From Thermoplasmata archaeon (GTDB taxonomy: Archaea > Thermoplasmatota > Thermoplasmata > Thermoplasmatales > Thermoplasmataceae): a stretch of DNA of 58,170 nucleotides. The DNA lies in NCBI GenBank assembly GCA_021835025.1, contig JAKBQY010000054.1, positions 1 through 58,170 of the forward strand. Reading direction: 5' to 3'. A program made the position numbers and the translations under genes. Below, one piece after another: positions 27,957 through 37,574 of the stretch. Every line of letters starts with the position of its first letter. The stretch's first letter is position 1. Under the pieces are notes generated by a model. The model was given only the letters and a program-made list of their open reading frames with translations. It was not told the DNA's origin and made no database searches.

Positions 27957-29034
27957 TATTTTTATATAAATTATCCCTTTCAACTGGAATCATGTTCAGT
28001 TGTTTTATGGAATTTATTATCATTTCTTTTCTTAAATTTCCTACATTTTTTCCGGTTGCGGGTATGACTTTTTCATCATAAATTGTTCCTCCCCAGTCAT
28101 TTGCCCCCCAAAGTATTGCCATCTGTGCCATATTCACTCCATTGGTTAACCATGAACTTTGTATTACTGGCAGTTCACGGTTAAATACTATCCTCGATAT
28201 TGCAATGTTTCTGAGAACATCAGATCCACCTGACCTGTATACAACCTCCTTTCCAAGCTCTGTATTCCCGGGTTCAAAATTCCATGGTGTAAAGGATAAA
28301 AATCCATGGAACTTTTTCTGCAAACTCAATATTGAAAGCAAATGTTTTGCTTTATCTGAAGATGTTTCAATATGTCCAAACATCATTGTGGCCGATGTTT
28401 TAATTCCAAGTTTATGGGCCTGTTCCATAATATTTAACCATTCATATCCACTGTTTTTTGGCCTTCCCATTTTTATTCTTGTTTCCTGGTTTAAAATTTC
28501 AGCTCCAGCTCCCGGTATTGTTTCAAGCCCATGGTCCCTTAGCTTAATCAATAATTCTTTTATAGTTATATGTGACTTTATTGCTATATAATTCAATTCA
28601 GCGGTGGATAGGCCATGTATTCCAATATCTGGAAATTCAGACCTTATCCTTGAAAATAAATTTAAATAATAATCAAGATCAAGGTGTGAATTAACTCCAC
28701 CCTGTATTAATAACTGTTTTATTCCATATTTATGATATTTATTTATTTCATCTATGACCTCATCTATAGACATTGTATATTTATCATTGTCAGCATCAGT
28801 TCTATAAAAAGCACAGAATTTGCACCTGACATTACATATATTTGTATAATTCAATATTAAATTTGAAACAAATGATATATTATCTCCAGAAATGCTGTAT
28901 GATATTTTTCTTGCTATTTTTCCAAGATCATATAAATTTGCTTCATCATACATATATACAATATCATCCTCATCTAATTCCTCTTTACTGTTAATCTTAT
29001 TTTCAATTTCATAGATTTTATTATATGAAAGCAT
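27943..29034 (-). CDS. mqnC: Cyclic dehypoxanthinyl futalosine synthase (radical SAM)
   Basis: 363 residues. The cluster motif is CX3CX2C at Cys67, Cys71 and Cys74 (ICNVRCKFCAFY). LETIPGAGAEILNQETR and FLSFTPWNFEPGNTELG are the MqnC signatures ('lPGaGaEil', 'f.PWtfqpgNT'). MqnC cyclises dehypoxanthine futalosine to the naphthoate precursor. It is transcribed toward mqnEA and away from mqnD, 83 bases from it, so the pathway genes are clustered but not in one operon. Confidence 0.9.
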   Translation of the reverse strand: MLSYNKIYEIENKINSKEELDEDDIVYMYDEANLYDLGKIARKISYSISGDNISFVSNLILNYTNICNVRCKFCAFYRTDADNDKYTMSIDEVIDEINKYHKYGIKQLLIQGGVNSHLDLDYYLNLFSRIRSEFPDIGIHGLSTAELNYIAIKSHITIKELLIKLRDHGLETIPGAGAEILNQETRIKMGRPKNSGYEWLNIMEQAHKLGIKTSATMMFGHIETSSDKAKHLLSILSLQKKFHGFLSFTPWNFEPGNTELGKEVVYRSGGSDVLRNIAISRIVFNRELPVIQSSWLTNGVNMAQMAILWGANDWGGTIYDEKVIPATGKNVGNLRKEMIINSIKQLNMIPVERDNLYKNIKYY

Positions 29035-29117
29035 AGTGTTTTTATTTATGCGCTTTATATATACTTTTTCTTTAAAAAAGATGGATAATTATTTTAATTA
29101 TATGAATATAATGTAAT

Positions 29118-29930
29118 ATGAAAATGATAATAGCACACACACCTGACCCGGATGATGCTTTCATGTTTTATGCAATGTTTGAAAACAAAATAAAAACATC
29201 ATTTGAATATGAGCAGGTTGTAAAGGATATTGAAACATTGAATATTGAAGCAATAAATGGATTATACGATGTTACCGCAATATCTGCAAATGGTTATATG
29301 AGAGTTTCGGATAAGTATGATTTAACCGCCTCCGGTGCAAGTTTTGGAATTTCATATGGGCCCATTGTCGTTGCGAAGAAAAATATAGATTTAAAAAATG
29401 CTGTTATAGGAGACCCAGGAATATATACATCATCTTACTTGCTATACAGAATGTTCAATGATTCAAAGGAATATAAAGAAATAAAATTCGATAAAATTAC
29501 TGATGAAATATTAAAGGGGACTATTGATGCAGGCATATTGATACATGATGAACAGTTGAAATACCAGGATAAAGGATTAATAAAAATCCTTGATTTATAT
29601 GACCAATGGAAAGATTACGCAGGTGATTTGCCCGTACCACTGGGATTCAATGCAATTAGAAAATCATTATCAATGGAGGATAAGAAAAAATACAGGGAGG
29701 ATTTTGAAAATTCAATAAAATATGCTTTTGAACATGAAAATGATGCGGTAAAATACGCAATGAAATACTCAAGATACGATGATTTTGAACTTGAAAGAAA
29801 ATTTATAAAAATGTATGTTAATGATCTTTCCCTCGACTTTGGGGATTCTGGAAAAAAGGCATTGCAAAAATATTACCAGAAGGCATATGAAAGAAAATTA
29901 ATTAATAAATTTGAACCTGTGATAGTTTAA
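29118..29930 (+). CDS. mqnD: 1,4-dihydroxy-6-naphthoate synthase
   Basis: 270 residues. HTPDPDDAFMFYAMFENKI is the MqnD entry motif ('spcPNDtf.f.a'), with aspartate residues in place of the usual Asn. DVTAISANGY and FGISYGPIVVAKK follow as in the family, and GTIDAGILIHDEQL is the 'vDAGllIHE' motif. The enzyme opens the cyclic futalosine product to 1,4-dihydroxy-6-naphthoate. It is first in a run followed by isopentenyl phosphate kinase 56 bases later. Confidence 0.9.
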   Translation: MKMIIAHTPDPDDAFMFYAMFENKIKTSFEYEQVVKDIETLNIEAINGLYDVTAISANGYMRVSDKYDLTASGASFGISYGPIVVAKKNIDLKNAVIGDPGIYTSSYLLYRMFNDSKEYKEIKFDKITDEILKGTIDAGILIHDEQLKYQDKGLIKILDLYDQWKDYAGDLPVPLGFNAIRKSLSMEDKKKYREDFENSIKYAFEHENDAVKYAMKYSRYDDFELERKFIKMYVNDLSLDFGDSGKKALQKYYQKAYERKLINKFEPVIV

Positions 29931-29986
29931 ACTTCATATAACGTATTTTCAAATAAATTTAATATGAAAATTATATTACATATACA

Positions 29987-30718
29987 ATGATAATTGTAAA
30001 ACTTGGTGGTAGCATAATAACTGAAAAATCCAGATATAAATATTTTAATAAAAACAACACAATAAACATTGTTAAACAGTTAAAAAAATTAGATAAGAGA
30101 TTAATAATAGTACACGGTGGCGGATCATTTGGCCATATAAAATCAAAGGAATATAATTTACCCGGCCATGTAAATAATAAAACGCTGGAAGGAATGTCAA
30201 TCGTACACAATGATATGACAGAACTTAATCTGAACATATCAAGAATATTCAATGATAATGGAATGTATAATATTTCAATACCACCATCTTCATGTATTTT
30301 TGGCGGGAATAAAAATTATGATATTTTTTCAAAATATGCCAGCATGAATTTAATTCCAATTACCTTTGGGGATGTATACATGAAAGATGGAGAAAATATA
30401 GGCATTTACTCTGGCGACAATCTTGTATATGACCTATCAATGATGTTCAAGCCTGAATATACTGTATTTTTCAGCGATGTTGATGGAATATACAACAAAA
30501 ATCCAAAAAAATATAAGGATGCAAAGCTTTTAAATTCTATAAATGGCAATTTTCAATTTGAAAGCATTGTTGATGACGTTACTGGAGGGATAATGAATAA
30601 GTATAACATCATGAAAAAGATTTCCTCCCTTGGAATAAAATCATATATAATTAATGGGCTATTTCCTGAAAGAATAATGGACATTGGAAAAAATGATTTT
30701 ATTGGAACGGTGATATAA
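29987..30718 (+). CDS. Isopentenyl phosphate kinase
   Basis: 243 residues of the amino acid kinase fold. IIVKLGGSIITEK is the N-terminal phosphate-binding strand, and IIVHGGGSFGHIKSKEYNL carries the His that marks isopentenyl phosphate kinases within the superfamily. VFFSDVDGIYNKNPK is the nucleotide-binding 'TDvdGVy...P' segment and DDVTGGIMNKYN the catalytic 'DvTGGm..K' segment. It phosphorylates isopentenyl phosphate to IPP in the archaeal mevalonate route. It is followed one base later by the type 2 IPP isomerase gene, so the pair forms an isoprenoid operon. Confidence 0.93.
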   Translation: MIIVKLGGSIITEKSRYKYFNKNNTINIVKQLKKLDKRLIIVHGGGSFGHIKSKEYNLPGHVNNKTLEGMSIVHNDMTELNLNISRIFNDNGMYNISIPPSSCIFGGNKNYDIFSKYASMNLIPITFGDVYMKDGENIGIYSGDNLVYDLSMMFKPEYTVFFSDVDGIYNKNPKKYKDAKLLNSINGNFQFESIVDDVTGGIMNKYNIMKKISSLGIKSYIINGLFPERIMDIGKNDFIGTVI

Positions 30719-30719
30719 A

Positions 30720-31763
30720 ATGATAGAGAATAGAAAGGAGCAGCATATAAATATAGCGGAAAATGAAAAGGTGACTTCGGAGCATAATTACTGGGATGAT
30801 ATCAGAATACTTCACCGGGCTGTATCAGAGGTAGATTATGACGACATAAATACAGAGGTCAATTTTCTCGGATATAAGTTTTCCCATCCATTTATGATAT
30901 CATCAATGACAGGCGGTACTGAAAGGGCAAGAAAAATAAATATGAATCTTGCCAGAGCGGCTGAAGAGTACAATATTGGCATGGGAGTAGGCAGTATGAG
31001 AGCCGCCATAGTTAATAAAGATCTTGCCGATACATTTTCAGTGATAAATGACTATAAAATTCCTGCAACGTTTGCAAATATAGGTGCACCACAGCTTATA
31101 AAACAATCCTCCGATGCAATAACTGATAAAGATATTGAATATGTGTTCAATTTGATCCACGCAAAGTTTCTGATAGTGCATTTTAACTTCCTGCAGGAAA
31201 TGGTTCAACCTGAAGGAGATAGAAATGCCAGGGGTGTTATAAATAGATTAAAGGAAATAGCAGGATCATATCCGGTAATAGCAAAGGAAACAGGCAACGG
31301 GTTCTCAAGGGAGGATGCAATTGAATTGAGAGATGCAGGAGTCAAGGCCATTGATGTCGGCGGTCTTGGAGGTACTTCCTTCGCTGCCATAGAATATTAC
31401 CGTGCAATGAAATCAGGAAACATGGAAAAAATGCATACGGGTGAAACTTTCTGGAACTGGGGAATACCTTCTCCCGCATCATTAAAATACTCCAATGCCG
31501 GATTGCCATTAATTGGGAGTGGCGGCTTAAGAAATGGGCAGGATATTGCAAAGTCAATAATGCTTGGCGCAACAATGGGCGCTATGGCGAGAAATTTTCT
31601 TAAAGATGCAGATACATCATATGAGGATTTGAAATTCAACATAAACAATCTTATCAGAGATATAAAGATAACAATGTTTTTAACATCATCAAAAAATGTC
31701 CAGGAACTTACAAAAGCAAAATTTATTATACTTGAACCGCTATTATCCTGGTTAAGGGGGTAA
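30720..31763 (+). CDS. fni: Isopentenyl-diphosphate delta-isomerase, type 2 (FMN-dependent)
   Basis: 347 residues, a TIM-barrel FMN enzyme. RKEQHINIAENE is the N-terminal 'RK.dHi.i' motif, FMISSMTGGTERARKIN and MGVGSMRAA are the FMN/phosphate segments. HFNFLQEMVQPEGDRN holds the 'N.lQe..qPeGd' substrate motif, and VGGLGGTSFAAIEYYR the glycine-rich FMN site. It interconverts IPP and DMAPP, completing the isoprenoid precursor supply after the kinase gene just upstream. Confidence 0.95.
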   Translation: MIENRKEQHINIAENEKVTSEHNYWDDIRILHRAVSEVDYDDINTEVNFLGYKFSHPFMISSMTGGTERARKINMNLARAAEEYNIGMGVGSMRAAIVNKDLADTFSVINDYKIPATFANIGAPQLIKQSSDAITDKDIEYVFNLIHAKFLIVHFNFLQEMVQPEGDRNARGVINRLKEIAGSYPVIAKETGNGFSREDAIELRDAGVKAIDVGGLGGTSFAAIEYYRAMKSGNMEKMHTGETFWNWGIPSPASLKYSNAGLPLIGSGGLRNGQDIAKSIMLGATMGAMARNFLKDADTSYEDLKFNINNLIRDIKITMFLTSSKNVQELTKAKFIILEPLLSWLRG

Positions 31764-31766
31764 TTC

Positions 31767-32261
31767 ATGGAAGAAAAATTAACGGATAGGATGTGCCCAA
31801 ATTGCAATGATTACCTTTTTTATATGGAATATAACACAGAGATTCCATATGAAGGAAACATTACAATAAAGACCTATTTATGCAAATCATGCTATTATAA
31901 GGATGTATCGATTAAAAGACACGATATGGAAAAACCAAAGATCTTGAAATTGAAAATAAGGAATAAAAACGATCTCAAAACAATAATATACAGATCACCC
32001 GATGCCTCTATTAAAATTCCAGAAATTGATGCAGAAATATCTCCAGGCATCGCATCCAGAGGATATATCACCACCGTGGAAGGCCTGATAACTGGCATTA
32101 AAGAGAAACTGTCATTGATGGATTCTCATGATGCCATTTATATTGAGGAAAGGATAAACAACATCCTGAAAAAAAACAGTGAGGAAATTACACTAATTAT
32201 AGATGACAGTAGTGGAAAGAGTAAAATAAATAGCGGCAGGGCAGAGGTAATAGAAAAATAA
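31767..32261 (+). CDS. ZPR1-type zinc finger domain protein
   Basis: 164 residues. A zinc ribbon with CPNC at residues about 9-12 and CKSC about 28 residues later is followed by a ZPR1-like beta domain containing RSPDASIKIPEIDAEISPG and RGYITTVEGLITGI, the ZPR1 family segment ('P.l.lei.pG...g..tTvEGll'). Archaeal versions have a single zinc ribbon plus domain unit, as here. In eukaryotes ZPR1 is a chaperone for EF-1alpha; whether this holds in archaea is inference. It begins 3 bases after the isomerase gene stop. Confidence 0.85.
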   Translation: MEEKLTDRMCPNCNDYLFYMEYNTEIPYEGNITIKTYLCKSCYYKDVSIKRHDMEKPKILKLKIRNKNDLKTIIYRSPDASIKIPEIDAEISPGIASRGYITTVEGLITGIKEKLSLMDSHDAIYIEERINNILKKNSEEITLIIDDSSGKSKINSGRAEVIEK

Positions 32262-32329
32262 AGCATAAAGGTATATCGTGAAATAAATAATTTTATATAA
32301 CGTGTTTTAATATTCTTTTAAGGATATTT

Positions 32330-32560
32330 ATGGTTATTACTACAGCAGATGCATTACTGGCAATAGCAGCGTCGATAGCTATTGCAGGAGGTTTGATCGG
32401 GACTGGTATGGCGCAACAGGGTATAGGAGCTGCCGGTATGGGTATAATAGCGGAAAAACCAGAAAAATTTGGTCAGGTGCTTTTCTTCTTTGTTATACCT
32501 GAAACACTGTGGATTATAGGATTCGTGTTGGGGATAATTCTTCTTCTTCATGTTATATGA
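32330..32560 (+). CDS. atpK: A-type ATP synthase subunit K (c ring, proteolipid)
   Basis: 76 residues forming one helical hairpin. The first span has the glycine-rich 'GGLIGTGMAQQGIGAAG' stretch and the second FFVIPETLWIIGFVLGI with the ion-binding Glu58. It forms the membrane rotor ring. It is the first gene of the ATPase operon; TTTTATATAA about 35 bases upstream serves as promoter and AAGGAT precedes the ATG. Its stop overlaps or adjoins the subunit E start. Confidence 0.93.
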   Translation: MVITTADALLAIAASIAIAGGLIGTGMAQQGIGAAGMGIIAEKPEKFGQVLFFFVIPETLWIIGFVLGIILLLHVI

Positions 32561-32565
32561 TTTTT

Positions 32566-33129
32566 ATGTCTCTTGAAAACATTTTAAATGAAATTGACAA
32601 AACGCGAGAAGAACAAATCAAAAAAATAAACGACTACTATGATCAGAAATTAAATGAAGTCAAGGCAACATGCAATACAAAAATTAAACATCTTGGAGAA
32701 GATTATGCTATCAAAGAAAAAAATGATACCAGCAGCATTATAAGGCAATACGAAGATCGAATTAAAATACAGGAAAAACAGATAATTGATGGCAAAAAAA
32801 GGGATATTATAAAAAATGCCCTTGAGAAAAGCAGATCATATATAGATTCCATGAATCGATCGTCGAAATACCATGAATTGCTTCAGGCCATGATAGATAC
32901 AGCAACAAAAAAATTTGGAAATGATCTTATAATACACTGTTCAGAAAACGATAGGGAAAAAATTGCCTCAATTTTAACATCTGGAAATATCATAATTGAT
33001 AAAAGTATTAAATCTGGGTTAATTGCAGTTACAGGCGACAATAAAAAGATGCTTGACTTCAGAATGGATTCAATTTTTGACGATATATCAGATGAACTGT
33101 CAATATATCTTTATGGAAATATAAAATAG
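32566..33129 (+). CDS. atpE: A-type ATP synthase subunit E
   Basis: 187 residues from the chosen start MSLENILNEI. An ATG three codons earlier (32557) overlaps the subunit K stop and is an alternative; a start farther upstream inside atpK would add an unlikely 19 residues. The N-terminal 80 residues are a charged coiled coil (EQIKKINDYYDQKLNEV and following) and the C-terminal domain is globular, the layout of the peripheral stalk subunit E that pairs with subunit H. Confidence 0.88.
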   Translation: MSLENILNEIDKTREEQIKKINDYYDQKLNEVKATCNTKIKHLGEDYAIKEKNDTSSIIRQYEDRIKIQEKQIIDGKKRDIIKNALEKSRSYIDSMNRSSKYHELLQAMIDTATKKFGNDLIIHCSENDREKIASILTSGNIIIDKSIKSGLIAVTGDNKKMLDFRMDSIFDDISDELSIYLYGNIK

Positions 33130-33137
33130 GTGGTTAA

Positions 33138-34187
33138 ATGAATACAGGTTATCCCGGTAGTTTTGGCAGATTAAAAGTTCATTCCATTGATTTTTTAAGC
33201 AATGACTTCATAAAATCACTACTAGATCTCGATTTAAGGGATATAAGATTAAAACTTTACAATACATCGTATCGAGAGGATATAGATAAACTATCTTTCA
33301 TGAACAATAATGAGGTAAATCTTTTGATTTCTGCAATTAACAGGCATGTTATAAACAATTCCAAACTCGCAATTTTTGCAGTTCCACCTGAAATTAAGGA
33401 TTATATAAAATTATACATTTCAAAATGGGATATCGAATCTATTAAGGCAATACTTATTTCCAAGGTTATAAAACATGATATAAAATACAATGATAGTTTT
33501 ATTTTGAGCTTTAGAGATGTACCGCTTGGAATTTTTGCTGGAAATTTGTCTCCAGAAAATTTCAGGTCACTATTGTCAAGAAATGATGTGGAATCAATAA
33601 TAAATTATCTTCTAGATTATGGCTATAATTACCTGCTGAAATATGTTGATGATTACAAAAAGAGTGGCGATATTTCACCAATGATCTCAGCAATTGATTA
33701 TAATTATTATATTAATTTGGTAAATAGTATAAAATATTTTAATGGCGATGAAAGCATAATCCTAAATTATACAAAGGAAATAATAGATGTAAAAAACATT
33801 CTTACAATGATCAAGGCACTGGAATTGCAGGTTCCTTATAAAAATATTGAAAAATACCTTATTGAAAATGGATTCCGCAGCAAGAATATACTTGAAGATA
33901 TGTACAGATCAAAAAATACAATACAAATTCTTGAAATTTTCAGGTCATATAATATTGATGATGCAATTGACTTTTACAGGAAAAATGGTAGTCTTTCATT
34001 ATTTGAAATATCAATGAGGAAGGCAATTATCGATAAATATATTCCGATGATGGCGAGAACAACTGGAGCCCCGTTTATCTTGGGATATATATTGACGGCT
34101 GAAAGGGAGAGGGATAATTTGAGAACAATAATAATTGGTAGATTTTATAATCTTGATGATAAAATACTTGAAAAAATGTTGATATAA
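33138..34187 (+). CDS. atpC: A-type ATP synthase subunit C
   Basis: 349 residues, mostly helical, with the three similar helical repeats of AtpC/Vma6. The C-terminal TTGAPFILGYILTAERERDNLRTIIIGR is the conserved family segment ('p.....y...kE.E..nlR.i..gr'). It couples the central stalk to the rotor ring. GGTGG precedes the start and its stop is directly followed by atpF. Confidence 0.9.
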   Translation: MNTGYPGSFGRLKVHSIDFLSNDFIKSLLDLDLRDIRLKLYNTSYREDIDKLSFMNNNEVNLLISAINRHVINNSKLAIFAVPPEIKDYIKLYISKWDIESIKAILISKVIKHDIKYNDSFILSFRDVPLGIFAGNLSPENFRSLLSRNDVESIINYLLDYGYNYLLKYVDDYKKSGDISPMISAIDYNYYINLVNSIKYFNGDESIILNYTKEIIDVKNILTMIKALELQVPYKNIEKYLIENGFRSKNILEDMYRSKNTIQILEIFRSYNIDDAIDFYRKNGSLSLFEISMRKAIIDKYIPMMARTTGAPFILGYILTAERERDNLRTIIIGRFYNLDDKILEKMLI

Positions 34188-34496
34188 ATGAATGAAAATA
34201 TCTGTGTGGTTGGAGAAAGAGAGATTGCGATGGGGTTTAGGCTGGTTGGCATAAACAATACATTTATAGCCGAAGAGGAGGATGGGGCAAAAACTTTGAA
34301 AACTCTTTACAACTCAAAAAATTATAATGTGATACTGGCATCCCAATCATTACAAAAATATCTGGCTGAAGATGATTTGAATTTATATAATGGTTCAATA
34401 AATCCACTTGTAGTTTTCATTCCAATTCCAGGTGTAAGAGAGGAGGAATCGGTCTACGATCTAGCAAAAAAGATACTGGGGATAGATATAAGTTAA
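34188..34496 (+). CDS. atpF: A-type ATP synthase subunit F
   Basis: 102 residues with the Rossmann-like AtpF core: ICVVGEREIAMGFRLVGI at the N-terminus ('i.viGd.d...GFrLaGi') and NPLVVFIPIP in the second half. It is a central-stalk subunit. Its ATG follows the subunit C stop without a gap. Confidence 0.92.
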   Translation: MNENICVVGEREIAMGFRLVGINNTFIAEEEDGAKTLKTLYNSKNYNVILASQSLQKYLAEDDLNLYNGSINPLVVFIPIPGVREEESVYDLAKKILGIDIS

Positions 34497-34512
34497 TAAT
34501 GGTGAAAACTTT

Positions 34513-34719
34513 ATGAATGTACACTCAAAAAAAAATGATAATGCGTTTTTTAACATTTTCTTAGGTGTAAAATTTAAGCATTATTTTTTTAAACGAGTAT
34601 GCAATATTCTTTATAATATGGTAAGGAAAATTGGTATTGACGGATCTATAAAACCGTTAAATTTTCATGAAATGGATACGAATATGTGTGGTTTTTTATT
34701 AATTGGTGATTTAATATGA
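34513..34719 (+). CDS. Small ORF between atpF and atpA, uncertain
   Basis: 68 codons with a GGTGA ribosome site at 34501-34505, 7 bases before its ATG. Its stop codon overlaps the atpA start (ATGA). The predicted product is basic in its middle (KFKHYFFKRVCNILYNMVRK) with no recognised family. The good ribosome site and 4-base overlap with atpA argue for a real, coupled gene or a translated leader; the bland composition argues for a chance ORF. Confidence 0.35.
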   Translation: MNVHSKKNDNAFFNIFLGVKFKHYFFKRVCNILYNMVRKIGIDGSIKPLNFHEMDTNMCGFLLIGDLI

Positions 34720-37574
34720 ATAATGGTGTGATATACAGTATTTCAGGTCCGGTTGTAATAGCCACAGACCTGGACGGAAAAATGTTTGATGTGGTTAAGG
34801 TTGGCAATATTGGCCTTATAGGTGAAGTTATTAAAATAGTTGGCAATAAATATACAATTCAGGTTTATGAAGATACAAGTGGCTTAAGACCTGGAGAACC
34901 AGTAGTGTCAACGGGCAAACCACTATCAGTGGAATTGGGGCCGGGCCTGCTCAGGTCAATTTATGATGGTATTCAAAGGCCGCTGGATATAATTAAATCC
35001 CAAACTGGCGATTTCATAGTAAGGGGCGCAATTGCACCGCCACTTGATGAAAACAGGGAATGGAATTTCAAGCCCCTGGTAAAGGAGGGGGAGGAAGTTA
35101 AAGCTGGATACATAATTGGTGAGGTCCCTGAGACCGATCTTATAAAAACAAAAATTATGGTTCCCGAAGGAATGTCAGGTATTGTAAAGGAAATAAAATC
35201 CGGGAAATTTAAAGTTTCTGATACAGTATGTATAATATCAAACGATTCAAAAAAATTTGAAATTAAATTAAAGCAAATATGGCCAGTAAGAAACCCAAGA
35301 AAGGTATTTTTAAAATTCCCTCCAGAATTACCATTGATAACTGGCCAGCGGGTTATAGATTCATTTTTCCCCGTTGCAAAGGGCGGTACTGTCGCTGTTC
35401 CAGGTCCATTTGGAAGTGGAAAATGTGTAACTGGAGATACGCCTGTTTTGATGGCCAATGGTACCATAGTTACTATGGAAAATCTTTACAGTGAAAATAT
35501 AAATAATGGAAAAAGAACGGTTAGGGGTAATGAGGAAATTATAGAGCTTGATTCCCCCTTAAAGATCCTTTCATTCTATAAGGGTAAAATAGAGCCAAGC
35601 GATTCCCAATTGCTTTATCACGGTAAAAGCGATTCCGTAATAAGAATAAAAACTGGAAGTGGAAGAGAGGTCAGAGTGACGCCTGTGCATAAATTATTCA
35701 GGGTTGATGTGAGTGGTAATATAAAGGAAACAGAAGCGTCAGATTTATCCATAGGGGATTATATTGTATCTGCCCAAAATGTTGAAATAATAAATCAGAA
35801 TAAAATAAATTACGTTATAGAAGGAAATAGTTCAATGGAATTCCATATGGATAAATTATCAGAATTTTTTGGCTATTTAATATCTGGTGGCCAGATAAAC
35901 GGAGAGAATATTATTTTTTCAAACAACAGGGAGGCTGTTATTGAAAAATTCCTTGAGGTCACTGAAGATATATTTGGATATCGTGGAATAAAGAACAAAT
36001 CGGAAGCGATCATTAAAAGTAAAAAAGTAAGGGATTTCGTTCTATCCTTTGGCATATCAAAGATACCCGATTTTATTTTGAAATCGGAAAATAAAGAAAT
36101 AATTTCATTCTTAAGGTCATATTGTATGTCTACTGGGAAAACGTTTGAATTTGAGGCCAAAAACAGGTGGATTTCTGTACAGTTTTCATATTTACTAACA
36201 AGATTTGGAATAATTCACAGTATATCAAACAATAACATTTACGTTGATTCCAATGATGATATTAATAAATTGTTAGAACTTTTAAAGAGCCCGGATTCAG
36301 AAAATAAATTAAACCTTGAGGAAGGCAATTTAAACATCACTGAGAATGGGGATACCCTCCTTATCGATCCTGTGAAAAGTGAAAATAAGGATGTTTTTTT
36401 TGATAGAATTGTCGAAAAGGAGGAGATATATGGCGGATTTGATGTTTATGATGTTTCAGTTCCTGATTATGGAAGAAATTTCATCGGGGGTTATGGTGGT
36501 ATAATCCTGCATAATACAGTAATTCAGCATCAACTTTCAAAATGGTCAGATGCGGATATAACCGTATATGTTGGTTGTGGAGAGAGAGGGAATGAAATGA
36601 CAGAAATACTGTCAACATTCCCGGAATTGCAGGATCCAAAAAGTGGAAAACCATTAATGGAAAAAACAATTTTAATAGCGAATACGTCAAATATGCCCGT
36701 TGCCGCAAGAGAGGCAAGTATTTACACCGGTGTTACCATAGCAGAATATTACAGAGATATGGGATATGATGTGGCTTTAATGGCTGATTCAACAAGCAGA
36801 TGGGCAGAGGCTCTGAGGGAGATTTCTGGAAGGCTTGAAGAAATGCCGGGTGAAGAAGGATATCCGGCATATCTTGGGAGGAGAATATCCGAATTTTATG
36901 AAAGATCTGGAAATGCCCAAATAATAGCAGAAGATGATAGAACGGGATCGGTTACACTGATAGGTGCCGTATCTCCACCCGGAGGAGACCTGTCTGATCC
37001 GGTTGTGCAAAATACATTAAGGGTTACAAGGGTCTTCTGGGCCCTGGATGCCTCTCTGGCATCAAGAAGGCATTTTCCATCAATCAACTGGCTAAATAGC
37101 TATTCATTATACCTGGATTCATTATCTTCTTGGTTTAAAAATAATGTTGACCCTGACTGGATAAATGTCCATTCATTGATGATGGGTATTTTGCAGAAAG
37201 AATCCGAATTACAGGAAATAGTCCAGCTGGTTGGTTATGATTCATTACCGGAAAAACAGAAAAATATACTTGATGTTGCAAAGATAGTAAGGGAGGATTT
37301 TCTTCAACAAAATGCCTTTGACGATACTGACACGTATTGTTCAATGAAAAAACAATACATGATGTTGATGATTATAAAAACCTTGAATGATTACCAAGAA
37401 AAGGCAATAGACGCAGGAAAGAAATTAACACAGACCTCATCTTTGCCTGTCAGGTCTAAAATATCCAGAATGAAGGAGATAAAGGAAGAGGATTTTGAGA
37501 AGTTTTACAATGGTATTGTAAAGGAAATAATGGATGAATACAATAGCATAATGGAGGGTATTCAAAATGTCTGA
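34716..37574 (+). CDS. atpA: A-type ATP synthase catalytic subunit A, with intein
   Basis: The 952-codon frame encodes two exteins of 588 residues together and a 364-residue intein (residues 237-600). Extein features: the N-terminal barrel [12 protein letters not shown], the A-specific non-homologous insertion (residues about 110-190), the P-loop GPFGSGK split before its Thr, GCGERGNEM, and [23 protein letters not shown]. After splicing the P-loop reads GPFGSGKT, so activity depends on splicing. It is the ATP-hydrolysing/synthesising subunit. Its 3' end overlaps atpB by 8 bases. Confidence 0.96.
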   Translation: MNNGVIYSISGPVVIATDLDGKMFDVVKVGNIGLIGEVIKIVGNKYTIQVYEDTSGLRPGEPVVSTGKPLSVELGPGLLRSIYDGIQRPLDIIKSQTGDFIVRGAIAPPLDENREWNFKPLVKEGEEVKAGYIIGEVPETDLIKTKIMVPEGMSGIVKEIKSGKFKVSDTVCIISNDSKKFEIKLKQIWPVRNPRKVFLKFPPELPLITGQRVIDSFFPVAKGGTVAVPGPFGSGKCVTGDTPVLMANGTIVTMENLYSENINNGKRTVRGNEEIIELDSPLKILSFYKGKIEPSDSQLLYHGKSDSVIRIKTGSGREVRVTPVHKLFRVDVSGNIKETEASDLSIGDYIVSAQNVEIINQNKINYVIEGNSSMEFHMDKLSEFFGYLISGGQINGENIIFSNNREAVIEKFLEVTEDIFGYRGIKNKSEAIIKSKKVRDFVLSFGISKIPDFILKSENKEIISFLRSYCMSTGKTFEFEAKNRWISVQFSYLLTRFGIIHSISNNNIYVDSNDDINKLLELLKSPDSENKLNLEEGNLNITENGDTLLIDPVKSENKDVFFDRIVEKEEIYGGFDVYDVSVPDYGRNFIGGYGGIILHNTVIQHQLSKWSDADITVYVGCGERGNEMTEILSTFPELQDPKSGKPLMEKTILIANTSNMPVAAREASIYTGVTIAEYYRDMGYDVALMADSTSRWAEALREISGRLEEMPGEEGYPAYLGRRISEFYERSGNAQIIAEDDRTGSVTLIGAVSPPGGDLSDPVVQNTLRVTRVFWALDASLASRRHFPSINWLNSYSLYLDSLSSWFKNNVDPDWINVHSLMMGILQKESELQEIVQLVGYDSLPEKQKNILDVAKIVREDFLQQNAFDDTDTYCSMKKQYMMLMIIKTLNDYQEKAIDAGKKLTQTSSLPVRSKISRMKEIKEEDFEKFYNGIVKEIMDEYNSIMEGIQNV
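35424..36515 (+). mobile_element. VMA-type intein (364 residues) with a degenerate LAGLIDADG endonuclease
   Basis: Insertion lies in the P-loop between GSGK and T, the VMA-b site used by Thermoplasma-type inteins. Block A begins [14 protein letters not shown] with catalytic Cys1; block B has [10 protein letters not shown] (TxxH); blocks F/G end [15 protein letters not shown]...GGIILHN, then Thr as the +1 residue. All splicing residues are present. The central region (about 110-300) keeps the shape of a LAGLIDADG endonuclease, but the motifs read [10 protein letters not shown] and [10 protein letters not shown], where Gly and Thr replace the two catalytic acids. It should splice but not cut DNA. 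Confidence 0.93.

Noticed and set aside
32509-32565. Subunit E start inside atpK (MDYRIRVGDN)
   Set aside because: It would read 19 residues out of frame through the last span of atpK; the start at 32566 (or 32557) gives the usual coiled-coil N-terminus.
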